A stretch of DNA of 64,000 bases, from positions 1,878,001 through 1,942,000 of the forward strand of contig NC_081150.1 in NCBI RefSeq assembly GCF_958295425.1. The letters are read 5' to 3'. Positions 18,096 through 30,195 of this stretch are shown here, one piece after another; position 1 is the first letter of the stretch; each line of letters begins with the position of its first letter. This DNA comes from Solea solea (Eukaryota; Chordata; Actinopteri; Pleuronectiformes; Soleidae). Made by a program: the position numbers and the translations under genes. The notes below the pieces were generated by a model. The model searched no databases and was not told the DNA's origin. It saw nothing but the letters and a program-made list of their open reading frames with translations.

Positions 18096-18175
18096 ATATA
18101 AGATAAGATGAGATAAGATAAGATAATCCTTTATCAGTCCCACCGTGGGGACATTAATGGTGTCAGCAAAGACAG
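18096..18175 (-). mobile_element. LINE 3'-tail fragment with (AGATA)n
   Basis: Tandem AGATAAGATA units followed by ATCCTTTATCAGTCCCACCGTGGGGACATT. On the minus strand this is the CCCCACGGTGGGACTGATAAAGGAT tail ending in TATCT repeats that typifies fish LINE 3' ends; compare 60030-60184. It is followed by an unrelated (ATT)n run at 18228-18277. Confidence 0.65.
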
Positions 18176-18242
18176 ACCAGTATACATCTATGGATTTACA
18201 GCATAGAAAAATACTGACCATTGATCATTATTATTATTAATA

Positions 18243-18277
<35 letters not shown>

Positions 18278-19139
18278 AGATATAACAATGCTGCTGTGTG
18301 AGGATTACACAATAGTGTTTTTTGTTTTAAATATCAAAGGTAGCACATCCTCATTCAGCAGACAAGATAACTATTATACTCATATTTCACATTACAAATG
18401 GAAAAGAATGGGTGTTGTTTGTTTGACGCTATATTTCCCTACGGGGACAATACATGTATCATATTGTCACTTTAGTTTTACGTGAACTGTTGAGTCACGT
18501 TTGGGAAATTTGACAAAATAATTGTTGATTCATTGATTGTGCAACTTTTCCGTGACTACTGACTGGGGACCGAAGTACAGTAACTGTCAGTTAGCCGAGA
18601 CAGAGCTTAGCTTAGCTTAGCTTGTTCCCCAAATAGCCTTGCAAGTGGTCACTACCTTGTCAAACTCCACCTTTTTGTGAGGACACCCCTATGAACTGTG
18701 TTGTGTCATTTTTGGGGTCGTTTCTAAGAATAGTTGGGACTTTTTTTTTCCCCTCGTCTCCTTTTAGAAGCAAAGCCTTGACTAGATTTATTGTCCTCTC
18801 AGTGTTTGATGTTGTGTCACATCCAGCCATTGCTGCTTGTGACCAGGGGTTTATAATTGGGATGTCAACCCCACCCCCCCCAAACCCCCCCCACCCCAGC
18901 TGTCAGCACTGTTGTCCGTGGTCAGTCCGCTCCTCAGAGCTTATGTCTCCTTCTTACTGTGACATATACGTTCACTAAGCAGCTATATGGAGCTTTTCTC
19001 AGAAGAGTGGAATGAGTTCTTCTTCTTTGTTCTCCGTCTGTCAAAACATCTTTGTTGATCTTCCAGTTTAACATTAATTAACAATGAAGGATATTAAAAA
19101 AAAAAAGGGTTCATGAATACAGTGTAGTTGTGGTAGAAG
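18278..19139. other. Non-coding, nothing recognised
   Basis: Contains a short direct repeat of AGCTT (18604-18622) and a C-rich run at 18870-18895. No gene. Confidence 0.5.
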
Positions 19140-20040
19140 AACGCTGCCTGAAATCACTCATTCATTGTCTACCATTAGGAGCCAACATAGAGAGATGATC
19201 AACTATTCATTCTCACATTCACACCAACATTTCACCTCTGCATGTTTCTGGACTAGCGATGTCACGATTATAGATTTTCTTGGTACGATTATTGTCAGAG
19301 AATGAATCACAATATTACGATTGTTATGCGTTAATTGATTTCACAACACTATGAATGTGTAAAATCACATGAAGTTTCATTTATTTATATCTTTTGATGT
19401 GCACTCATGCCAACATAAAATTATATAGGAACAATAATTAATGTTTAAATTATTTAAGTCATCAATTGTCATCTATACCAAATGTTTAAGTTTATTTGAA
19501 TTGTTTTAATAATTTATCCGTTTGTAAGGGGCCAGATATAAAACGTATCTATTATTGTGGTTTGTTTATTTCACGTATAACGTATACTGTTAAGTGAACG
19601 CCGTTCAACTCGTCACGTTACACCGAAAGCCGAACACGTGTCGTACACAATTAATTGCAAATGACACGCATTTAATAACCTTACCTTTGTTGAACATTAA
19701 GGTAATTTAACCCAGGCTGGCGCGCCATCATCCACGATGACACCTTGGTCATTTGATGCTCTTTGTTGGAGGGAATAACTTTTCCTCTGCCATACTTTAA
19801 CAATTCAGCAACTCGCACGGAACAAAAACAAGCGGAAACCCGTGGTTGTTGTGTAACTTTGTTTTTGTTCCGTTTGAGTTGCGCTGAACTACCTATATGG
19901 TTCTGGGCTTCCGGCATAATCTTTTCTGACAAGTAATCGTGACATCCCTGTTCTGGACGGTTGGTTGTACTGGGATTTGAACCAGACCTTCTTGCTGTGA
20001 GGCAACAGTGCTTGTCACTACTCTGCCGTGTGGCCGTCAG
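19140..20040 (-). mobile_element. Older interspersed repeat split by a hAT element
   Basis: The two parts 19140-19253 and 19951-20040 join into one repeat once the inserted hAT is removed. The right part, read on the minus strand, has ACAAGCACTGTTGCCTCACA, GCAAGAAGGTCTGG and TTCAAATCCC, the last close to a tRNA-type B box. This phrase is common in fish repeats. The left part has CACATTCACACCAACATTTC and GCATGTTTCTGGAC. It is a fragment, not a functional tRNA. Confidence 0.6.
19254..19950. mobile_element. Non-autonomous hAT element with 8-bp target duplication
   Basis: The element begins TAGCGATGTCACGATTA and ends TCGTGACATCCCTG, whose complement is CAGGGATGTCACGA, so the terminal inverted repeat is about 14 bases with two mismatches. 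TTCTGGAC lies immediately on both sides (19246-19253 and 19951-19958), a perfect 8-bp duplication, the hallmark of hAT insertion. At 697 bp it is too short for a transposase; an 83-codon minus-strand frame (19681-19932) shows no transposase motif I recognise. Confidence 0.85.
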
Positions 20041-21187
20041 ATGTTATGGATTCTGTTGAGGGTGCTGTTTTTGTCCAGACTATTGGTGCAGGCAAATTCC
20101 TTCTGTGTTGTCAAGACTAAACATTGAAAGACTGGTGATGAACCATGGGAACAGCATGAGATGGGAAACAAAAGCCGAGTTTTCTTCTCCAAATGTTGGC
20201 GTTGAGTTACCTTCTGACACAGAATTGGGCTGAAAATGTGTTCCATAACGTGGTGGAAGTTGGGGGTCATTGTTGTGCCACTTCATTTTCTGTACCTCAG
20301 CGGTGGATTGGAGGGCCCATCACCATGGAAACCATTATGTGGGGCAATTGGCGGCGGAGCACTTTAGAAATCTCCTTGGAATATATTAGGAGCTGCAAAC
20401 GCCCCACTCCCCTCGTCCTCAACCTCTCACCATTGTCTCAGAGCAAGTTCACTGTTTTCAGGATTTCAGAGCTCAGCTCCGGAATGTCCGACCTACAGCC
20501 CCATGTCCACGCTGTGATGTAAAAACAACCTTTGAAATCCCACACAGTGAAGCGCCACCGCCCCTGGATTCTCATCGTTCCTATTATGATGTACACAAAC
20601 ATTTAAAAGATCTATTGTATAGGCTGTAGCAGTATGGGACCTCAATTTTGACTTTCATCAGAGGAATGAAATGGTTATTGCTGCCGCGCACATTTACTAC
20701 ATGCTGTTTTTTTCCTGATGCGGCAAAACCCCAAATAAGACGAGGACTTCATATGAAGCAGATGTGCTGAGAGTGAGATTTCACGGAGAAAATGCTGCTG
20801 ATTCAGAATGCTCATTGAAGCATTCTGAATATTAAGTGTTTTCATCCTTCTATTCCACCTTTTTTTTTTGCCCCTCTCACACACATAGTCGGTTCTGAAA
20901 CTTGAAATGCCCGGCAGCCTCCTCAAACCCGTCACCTGAAATCGCTCCAAGGCGTCGATTTTTACGGCCAATTTGTGCTCTTTTTTAAAACAAAACAAAC
21001 ACTGCAGATTTCTGTGTTTCGGTGCGATATGACATATTTTCATTGTGCAGGAAAACAAGCTTCCTAAAGATCTAACCCATCTGGCTGAGGTGATTAGGAA
21101 AAGCTGTGGCAGATGGTGCCATGGCGAGATTGTGAATTGCTTTAGGGTTTTATTAATCTGCATAAATGACTGACAGCTATACACACT
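20041..21187. other. Non-coding; possible conserved element, no gene
   Basis: The stretch 20270-20420 and the stretch 20870-21170 are unique-looking with balanced composition and could be conserved non-coding DNA. A 169-codon minus-strand frame at 20675-21184 overlaps the second but lacks any domain or splice pattern, so it is not called. Confidence 0.45.
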
Positions 21188-21197
21188 TATATATACG

Positions 21198-21254
<57 letters not shown>

Positions 21255-21262
21255 ATATGTAT
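21188..21262. repeat. (TA)n microsatellite
   Basis: About 75 bases of TA with TATACGTATATG at the left end and GTGTGTGTATATG at the right. Confidence 0.95.
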
Positions 21263-21476
21263 TATTTTGTGTTTTACGTGGCTGAACAGGAGTGCGTCAG
21301 TGCGTATTTTCCAGCATCAGTGTGCGAAGTTTCTCGTGGGGCAGGCTCATTTGACCGGGACCCTCAGGATGTTTTTGTTAGGGGACAAGGGATGGGGAGG
21401 GGGGGGGGGGGGGGGTATGTGGACATTCCCCTCTTCATCTGCAGCAAAAACAGCAAAAAAGTGAATGAGCCACGCA

Positions 21477-21510
<34 letters not shown>

Positions 21511-22823
21511 AACCCCCCCCCCCCTTCTCTTCCTTAAATGTTGGCAGCGAGGTCTGGAAATGTTGACACACGGAGCTTAGAGCAGACCCAGAAACCCCAA
21601 GAATCCCCCCGAGAAGGTGGAAGGGCGGGAGGGTGAGGTGGAGCCTTGGAATGCACTCGGTGGAGTCAGTCACTTATTTACTTGCTGAACTCGGTGAACC
21701 CTGCCTGAGTCAGCCACTTCCACCGCAGTCCGTCTGTCCCTCCTCTCCCTCTCACTCCTCGCTCCCTCTGTTTTCTTCTTGAACTGAAACCCTGTTGCTC
21801 CGTCACTTCCACCTCCTCACTCGTAAGACACTTGGCTTCTCGTCGGACGGCTTCTTTGCCAGTGCCCCCCCCCCCCCCCTCCGGCAACCTAACCCATATT
21901 CCCCGTCTCCATTCCGGTGACCCCTGTCACCCTGTTCTCACCCTCTAGCTACAAACGTTAAGGTCATGAGCGCATGACGAGTAATAAAACAAAAGTCAGC
22001 ATGACTGTGAGTCTGAGAGCAGGAACATCAGTTCATGGCGTCCTTCCCTTCCCATGGTCCTTAAAGCCCGCCTCGCCTCGGGCAGGTTGACCTTTACAGC
22101 AGCACAGCTCGTTCCATATTCTCATTTACAGCGATCAATGACGAACCTCTTCAGAAGGAGATGCGTATCACTTTCAGCCTTGGGAAAAAAAAAGGAAAAA
22201 AAACAAACTTCTTTCAAAAGAATTTCTCAAAAGACGTTATTGAAAATCCAGATCTAAACATAATCCCTCTCAATTGTTTAAGGCAAACACCCTTTTCCTG
22301 CGAGGGATTGTCGGAGAAACACTATCAGACATCTATTTATCCGAGACCGCAGGTTGTAAACACGGTGAGTCAGGAGTGAAACATTTCTCTGAGTCATAGA
22401 AACAGCAGCAGCAGCTGAAGCTGAAGCTTCGATGTTACATCGGGACTTTGTCTCTTTATGAGCCTGTGATCACAGCCACGGATCTCCGTGCCTGTGTTTG
22501 TTCAGCGTGGTCACACAGAGGACGGCCGACTATAAACCTTTGAAACCTCATTCCACCGAGTTCATAATTAAGTTCAGTGTTTGGTCGTAAAGAAAGCTGC
22601 AGGCGATCGCTGCAGGCCGTGTTGTAGTGTTGTGTCTGTGTTGAGTCTCATTCATCCAATATCAGTCAGTGCAGATGTGCACTAGTGTCCTCTGACCAAA
22701 GGGTGATATTATGGATTTTAGAATAGATGCATTTCAGATGACTGTGATTCCTCTGCAGGGCAGTAAAATATGAACTGTTCTTCTCTCACCAGACGAGCAC
22801 ACGCACAGGTGCTCTCACTCCAT
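21263..22823. other. Non-coding; homopolymer tracts, no gene
   Basis: Poly-G at 21398-21415, (GT)n at 21480-21509, poly-C at 21514-21524 and 21865-21879. A TGAGTCAGCC motif lies near 21707-21716. The rest is unique-looking. Confidence 0.5.
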
Positions 22824-23090
22824 TAGAGCTGCAAATAAACAGTTATTTTCATAATCTGTTGGATATTCTGTCGATTAATCGAGCAGATGTTTGGTCCACA
22901 AATGTCAGGACACGTTGAAAAAGTGTTGATCGGTGTTTCTGAAACCTTGAAATGATGATTTTCTCAAATGTCTTATGTTGTCCACAAATCAACATTGGTC
23001 CGTTTCAATGATTTCTCTGATGTTCGGAGCAAGAAAGAAGTAATTGAAACATTGATTATTGCTTATAAAAATAGTAATTGAGCCCATTGC
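22824..23090. mobile_element. CTGCAAC-family MITE copy
   Basis: Begins AGAGCTGCAAATAAACAGTTATTTTCATAA and continues with TCGATTAATCGAGCAGATGTTTGGTCC, a ...TGTTTCTGAAACCTTGAAATGATGATTTTCTCAAATGTC block and a degenerate right end near 23085. The order matches the copy at 48488-48791. Confidence 0.65.
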
Positions 23091-23574
23091 TTTCCATATG
23101 TGACACTTCATATGAGGCACTCTTTCTGTCTCTGAAATCCACCGAAATAAAATGGTTCTCAAACTTTCAACTATAATTTCAGTTAATAACACCTAAATTA
23201 AACTAAATTATCTATTCAATTTTGTTTGAATGAACTTCACTCATTTTGGTGTCATCACATTGACTTCATATTTTTAAAAAACCTTTGTTTTCCATATGAT
23301 GATCCTATTACCATGACCTGCTTCCGTTATGTAGCACCATAAAATAGCTTCAGAAGGGCAAAAAACATCTAGTAACATAGTAACTCAGTAGATTTTATCC
23401 CCTTCTGCCACTCATTACTGGGTAAAGTAATAATGTAACATTAATATATTACTGAGAAACAAAGGTCGGAGAGTGAGTCTACGTGTCGATGTGTCCTTGG
23501 GCGAGACAGCTGTGCCGACAGTGTGTGAATGGACATGAAAGATATGAAAACTGTAGTAGAAAAAGTTTTTCTAT

Positions 23575-23665
23575 AAAAACAGAGCATTTAGGAGAACACC
23601 CAGGAGGAGCGCCCTCTCTCTGAACTGCCCTGTGATTGGTCGATCTCTCCTGACATGTCATATTT
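23575..23665 (+). repeat. Dispersed repeat fragment with ACTGCCCTGTGATTGGTC
   Basis: GAACTGCCCTGTGATTGGTC also occurs at about 36928-36945 and, on the minus strand, at 43339-43356, each with different erosion. The phrase and the adjoining GGAGAACA-CGCCCTCTCT mark fragments of one interspersed family whose full form I cannot reconstruct. Confidence 0.55.
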
Positions 23666-24360
23666 GTCCAAAACTGTCAAATCTAGAGGTCTAGAGGTTC
23701 TCCCTCAGATCACAAGCTGGATTTACATGGAATTATCCATCAGTGGTGCAGAATACAGGAGACTTCACACATCCTCATCATGTAGGGATAGAAGGCAGCA
23801 ATGTGCAGCCTGGATATGAGTGAGTGAGTGAGTGAGTCAGCCAATAGCCGTCTCCGACTTGTTTCTCTGTCCACGGATGAGACGACGACAGTCCATGACT
23901 CTGTGGGAATCCAGCGCTTTCTCGCCAGCGCTTCCCTCTGCATGACAGTTACGTCGCTGCAGAGATGTCAGTGTGCAGAGCAGCAGACACTGCAGGTGAA
24001 AAATGTACTCGTAAACAAGAGATTTTCGATGTGTGTGGTGCACGGGAGGATCATCTGCCCGTGGATATTGAATGGCAGTGGGGGTGTTGTCTTTGCGTCA
24101 GCAGCAGCAGCAGTCGGTGTACATGTGCTCGACAAGACTGTATCACCTCCATGTGGCTGTTGCTGCTTTTCTCTGCTTACATGCACCAGAGAGGTCACTT
24201 TAGGGAGCAGGACCATTTCATTAGGGGCGGAAAAGTTTGACAAAATGACAGGGGGACGTTCTGGGGCTAAAATGTAAATGAAAAAAAGATTATTTTCTTT
24301 AATAGTCCAAAAAGCTATTCCTGCACCACTACAATTTCTGCTGATTGATCAATAATCAAT
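23666..24360. other. Non-coding, nothing recognised
   Basis: Contains (GAGT)n at 23817-23836 and several overlapping frames of up to 149 codons across 23828-24277 on both strands. None has recognisable motifs, and their overlap on opposite strands argues for GC content rather than coding. Confidence 0.45.
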
Positions 24361-24393
24361 AGATCTACTGATTTCCACACATTATTCTCTTAA

Positions 24394-24920
24394 CCCTTTA
24401 ATACCGAGTGTATCGCAGGTGACGCGTTTGCACAGGCGCACTTTGCATTACCGTAATTACGCAACGGTTTGTGCTATCGGAAAAATTACAACGGTTTCTG
24501 AAAGCTGAGAATTCACAGTTATTACGGTAATTTCACTTGCTCTGTTTCAGGAAGCCAGCAAATCAGAATCTTAGTCAGCAGAGGAAAGTGTTGGAAAAAC
24601 ACCTGTACATAGTTTCCATGTTTTTACCTGTTTTTTATGACATTTGAGACAAAGACTCAAACAAATGTTACTTTAAATAATGTTTTATTCTGTTCAAATT
24701 TCAAATGTAACACGCAAAATCTGGTGCTCATGTACAACTAAAATAAAACCTTTTGCTTTTCTTCATTTTAAATTGTTAATATACTCTTTTAACATGCAGT
24801 AAATTGTAAATAACTGCCAGATATTGAAAGTTATTCTGGAAAAATGGGCAAAAACACTTAGTTACAGGACATTTTCTGGCCCTTTTATGGTTAAAATAAG
24901 CAACAAAATATGTAAAAAAT
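24394..24920 (+). mobile_element. piggyBac-like MITE, copy B (3' end lost)
   Basis: Starts TTAA then CCCTTTAATACCGAGTG, close to the 5' terminal repeat of the intact copy at 54144. It contains a perfect 11-bp inverted pair, ATTACCGTAAT (24447-24457) and ATTACGGTAAT (24521-24531), flanking the GTGCTATCGGAAA...TTTCTGAAAGCTGAGAA core. The right terminal repeat is absent. About 30 bases of left flank are shared with copy C. Confidence 0.8.
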
Positions 24921-25111
24921 AAAAAATAAAAAAGTAGAGATTATTAAAAAAACAGGCAAATGTAGATCTGATCTAAATAAAAATCTCAAATTTGAATTTC
25001 ACGTGTAAATTAGTGTTTTAATCCATAAAATGTTGACCTGTCACATAGGAGCAAAATTCACTTTTAAGAAGCAAAATGGAAAAAACAAACAAGTTTTAGT
25101 GTTGAACATAG

Positions 25112-25145
<34 letters not shown>

Positions 25146-27236
25146 AGTTTCTGCAGCAGCAGCAGTGTTTGTCTGTAAAGCTTCATGTTGGAGTTAGAGA
25201 GAGGTTTTAAAGCTGCTGTGGTGTGTCAGGCCCTCAGGGTTCACCTGCCACTCAAACTGTTAGTGCAGGTGGATCTTTTTTCTTTATCTGGCTCACAGTC
25301 ACTCTTCTGTTACTTCTGTTGCTTGTGGTTCAGTAAAAAATAAATATATATATGTATATAAAGAAGCGACATTGCTTCCTGTATGCTGGACTGAATCCAC
25401 TCCAGGCAAAACAGAAAGTGTAACAGTCAAATCCACTTATTTTTACTTGCACACTTGTTGTGTTCTAATGAGAATAAAGATGTTCATGTTATTTAGCGAG
25501 CAGGTTCTGGAGTGTGTCAGCGCGACAATGCCAGGTGTTTTAACACCGCCGAGGAACTGGCTTTTGAAGGCTGACAGGGCGAAGCTTTAGTGAAGGGAAA
25601 GACGTGGGTCCAGCAGAGGAGCACTGGCAGAGTTCACACACAGGACCTTTGCCCTCTAATTAGAGTTAAGATTTGGGGTTTTAATCAAACTTTTAACCTG
25701 AAATCCGTCTGTATGTCTCAGATCTGATCAGGTTCACTTTCGATTTAGCCTCTTGTTATTTGACATAAACCAGCCTTTCATGTTTCTCTGTGACTTTGCT
25801 TTCTTCTCCTTCAAGTGACGCTTGAAGTCACTCTTTTTCTTTCTCATGCAGGGAGCAGCTACAAACTGCCCCAAAACTCCCTAGACTTTCATTTTGAAAT
25901 CAAACCAGACAGAGACAGACACGCAGACAGACACAGACAGACACGCAGACAGACCGAGAGTGGGCCTTTTGTGTGTTTGTGTTTGTTTTTTGTTTTTTTT
26001 GTACTTATGTTTTGACTCTCCACATCTCAGCAGAAAGTAGGTCACAGGCTGACCGAGGTAAAGTATGAGGCAGCAGTTTGCCGGCCAGCCCCCGTCGAGG
26101 CAGATCGTGTCTCCAGGAAGCTTGTTGAAGGGGGTGGGTTGTGGGGGGGGGGCTGGGGGGAGGCTGGGGGGAGACGTTAAACACACAAGTTCCTGTTTGA
26201 CATCTGTTTCCAGCGAGTCTCGCATACAGGCCCTGCCTTTTCCCCCCCCTCACTCGTTCAGAGGCCCTGTGCGCCTGGCCCCTCCATCGTGGCCAGGTTT
26301 GTCGGTTTAACTGCTCTGCAACCCCTTCCTCCCCTCCCCTCCCCTCACCCTCACCCTCCCCCTCCCCTCACCCTCCCCTGCCTTTTAAACTGAAAAAAAG
26401 AAAAAAGAAAATCCTATGACGTTGCTTGGGTTGAGTCGTTGCCAGGAATAATGAAATCTTGAGCGATAAAAACCAGGACAGACAGGTTCGTACGCAGCCA
26501 GACTGCAGACCCTCGAGGTTGTGAATAATTAACCAGGTGTATATGTGTGTGTGTGTGTGTGTGTGTTTGCACTACATCTGCTTGATTAAATCGTCACATT
26601 CTGCTATTTTATACGTGTAAAAATGATCTTGAAATGAAGCCATGGTGTTAAAAAGAAAAGTGCTCTGTAAGTAAGCCATGGCCTTGGGGTTTGCTGTTTC
26701 CCCACGCTGGTCTAATTTGTTTTTCCATCATCAATAAACTGCTTGTAAACCTCTGCCTGGCCTCTACGGGCTTCCCTTCCCTCCCTCACATGTATGAAGG
26801 CGGACACACGAGGGGGTATTTTTAGCTCTGGGGAGATACAGTGATACCTCCAGACATCAGAAGACCAATTATCCTCCTACTACACCTTGCTTCACGTGAA
26901 ACCTTAGATAGGCCGGGCTGGAGGGAGACGGCGACCTGACCCCGCGAGCGGCGCTGATGTCAGAGCCGAGGCTGAAAAGCAACACGAGTGACTGAGTGAG
27001 TGAGTGAGTGAGCGAGTGAGCGAGTGTCAGGCGAGTCCAGGTCCAGGCAGAGGGCCAGCAGAGCACGGGGAGATGGCACGGCACAGATCCACACAGTGAA
27101 AGGTGTCACTGCCGCTGCCACCTGGGTGTCAGGAGAGAGGCAGAGAACAAACCTCATGGAGCAGTTGCTGTTATATATAATATTATATATAATCATCGTC
27201 TGATGTGGGATGTGGGGGGGTCTGGTATATATTATT
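24921..27236. other. Non-coding; G-rich and C-rich tracts, no gene
   Basis: Contains (CA)n at 25113-25142, a tandem CAGACAGACAC stretch at 25908-25955, a G-rich tract at 26129-26173, a C-rich tract at 26321-26380, (GT)n at 26541-26565 and (GAGT)n at 26990-27020. The area 25840-26840 is relatively GC-rich and unique; I cannot show that it is a promoter or exon. Confidence 0.5.
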
Positions 27237-27273
27237 GATCTACTGGTTTCCATGGCACACATTATTCTCTTAA

Positions 27274-27790
27274 CCCTTTAACACAGAGTGTGTCGCAGGT
27301 GACGCGTTTGCACAGGCGCACTTTGCATTACCGTAATTACGCGACGGTTTGTGCTATTGGAAAGATTCCGACGGTTTCTGAAAGTTGAGAATTCACAGTT
27401 ATTACGGTAATTTCACTGTTTCACGAAGGCCAGCAAATCAGAGTCTTAGTCAGCAGAGAGGAAAGAGTTGGAAAAACACCTGTACATAGTTTCCATTTTT
27501 TGATCAGTTTTTTATGACATTTGAGACAAAGACTCAAACAAATGTTACTTTAAATAATGTTTCATTCTGTTCAAATTTCAAATGGAACATGCAAAATCTG
27601 GTGCTCATGTACAACTAAAATAAAACTTTTTGTTTTTCTTCATTTTAAATTGTTAATATACTCTTTTAACATGCAGTAAATTGTAAATAACTGCCAGATA
27701 TTGAAAGTTATTCTGGAAAAATGGGCCAAAACACTTAGTTTCAGGACATTTTCTGGCCCTTTTATGGTTAACAACAACAAATGTGTGAAA
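27274..27790 (+). mobile_element. piggyBac-like MITE, copy C (3' end lost)
   Basis: Preceded by TTAA (27270-27273) and begins CCCTTTAACACAGAGTG. Nearly collinear with copy B, with the inverted pair ATTACCGTAAT (27327-27337) and ATTACGGTAAT (27401-27411). It fades out after TTTTATGGTTAA at about 27771 into A-rich sequence, at almost the same point as copy B. Confidence 0.8.
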
Positions 27791-30160
27791 AAAAAAAAAG
27801 TATAAAAGTATAAAGCAACACGTACCATTGTTAATCTCATTATTAATAAATCAAATGAATGCAAACAACTTTATGAACTTGACTTTTCAATTGATTTGAT
27901 TATTTCGAAACTAAATAAGTACAATAAGCGCGACGTTTACTTCACAACATTAACACACTATAAAGTGATTTTGCTGCAGCTTCATTATGTATTTCATTTC
28001 CACACTAAGTTGCATTCCAGTTTTGTTGCACAGCCGTCATCATAAAATAAATATGTAACAGTCAGCCATACATTAATTAATTTTTCAATTCCGAGCTGAT
28101 TTTAACTTATTATCTTGTCCTTGGACTCTATAATATTCATATATAAAATATGGCATAGTATTTTTTCTTAATCTGCAACTATAACTATGGTGGATATTTT
28201 TACAGTGTATATCCTTCCACACTCTACGATTGCCCAAAAAAACATATGTACAGTGTGTCACTGACTATAATGCAAATGTTCAATGTGGGGATTTTCACAG
28301 CATTCATTTTCCTAATTACAGTGGATTTATTTTAGTTTAGTGTGAAATGTATAAGTAAATGAAATGAGGCAGATTTAAATGTCACACATTTATTTAAAGA
28401 GAGCAGAGCTTTTAAAGATATAAACTCTACACAAACATAACAGCATGTAGTAATGTGTTATACTTAAAAATCTCAGTTTCCACATCAATTCTGATTATAT
28501 GTTAATATAGCTGTTCTGAATGAGCATTAAGTGTAATTAATTTAACTGCAGTATAATTCTAAATGGAGGTCAAAACTACAAAAAGGAAAGTTGTAATAAA
28601 GTGAAATGATCATTTAAGATTTTAAATTTAAATTTAAGTGAGGTCACGCATAAACAGATGCTTTTTTTGTCGTGCGTGACACAGTTAGTCATAGAGCAAA
28701 AGGTGAAAGTGGTAAATGTTGTGCCCACGTCTTCCAGTGGAGGAAGACGTCCTGCATGCAGGGATGTGCATACAGTTAGATTTTATGAATATGTCAAAAC
28801 CCTCTGTACATTTTCCTTTGTGGAAACAATGAGGGGTAGTAGGCACAGCCTACATTTCCACTGATTTCTGCTCGGTCTGAAGGGTTACAGTGGGTGAATC
28901 AGATTTTCCACTTACTGTAAATCTCCTGGCAGCTGCAGCGTCTCTGTCACTGATCACTTTAGCTTTTTAGCATTTGCAGAGTTACCGCCGCATCTCACAC
29001 AAGCTGAACGAGTGCAGGTGCTGTCGTGCAGCAACACGCTGGGTCCCGATTATTAGTGAGCTGTCTACTCTGCTTTCACTGCATGAATGGAAAGTGAAAG
29101 CAGCTGCTTCATGAGCACCAACACTATTGAAGCCATCTGTGTGATTTTGCACTTCAGGACCATTATATTCTACCCCACTGGTCAAAAATACCGGCTTTAA
29201 ACAGGTTCTTTTTACAAATGGGCATGTGTTTCATTCACTTTCAGTCCTGGGTCACATGACATGGGGTTTTTAGCAGCTTCAGCCCCGATCGGCGTCAGTG
29301 AGGATGTAAAACTCGAGTGATCATGCTCATTTCTTCTTTGTCTGCTCTGTTTTTGACGCACATAGTTGTAAGAATAGTACGTCGCGCTCCTTACTTCTTT
29401 TTTTCTTTAATGAAATGAAGTGGTTACAAGACAGTTGTGGGCAAGTGTAGCGACTGTGGCGATGCACAGTTACTGTACAGAAGATAAGAGTTACAGAACA
29501 ATAACAGACAGAAAACAGGACAAGACCCTAACCTGCACCAAGTTTCCCTCATTCATTCGAGCAGCGCCACCGTGAGGTGACATCAAGTAGCGCCACCTGG
29601 CAGAGACTGTTTAATGTATTCATTAAAATATCGATACATATGCCCTGGCGTGACGATACAAACATACGTGTATTTATATATAGAAAAGCACATGTGTATT
29701 AATACATTATACCCAATTTAACCAAATACAAAGTCATAATTAACGATTGGGTCGCTCACTAATTTGAATGTGAAATATAGACTTGAGAGAATCTCAGCTG
29801 TTTTGACGCAGCGCTCATCGATGAACCGCGAACAGAGGATGGAGAGGATTCTGGGAGAGAGAGGGAGAGAGAGGGGGAGAGAGGGGGAGATAAACAGAGG
29901 AAAAGCTTGGCTTCTCTCAAAGTACGTGGGAGTCAGTGTGATGATGAAAGAGAGAAAAAAGGGTCTTTGTTTGTTGTTGCTCAGCAGCACTGCAGGCTGA
30001 GATCAGACTAATCAATAGCAGGGATAATGTGGAGATGAGGACTATGACATCAATATCAGGCACTGAGGCCCAGCAACACCATTTTGCTGCTCTCTGGGGA
30101 TCAACTGTGTAAACAGTGGCTCCTTGGTGAGGAGGGAACTCATCCATGGGTCCCTTCAGT

Positions 30161-30195
<35 letters not shown>

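Noticed and set aside
20675..21184. 169-codon minus-strand frame, the longest without an obvious repeat tract
   Set aside because: No recognisable motif, basic residues scattered, no exon-like ends; one such frame is expected by chance in 64 kb of six-frame sequence.
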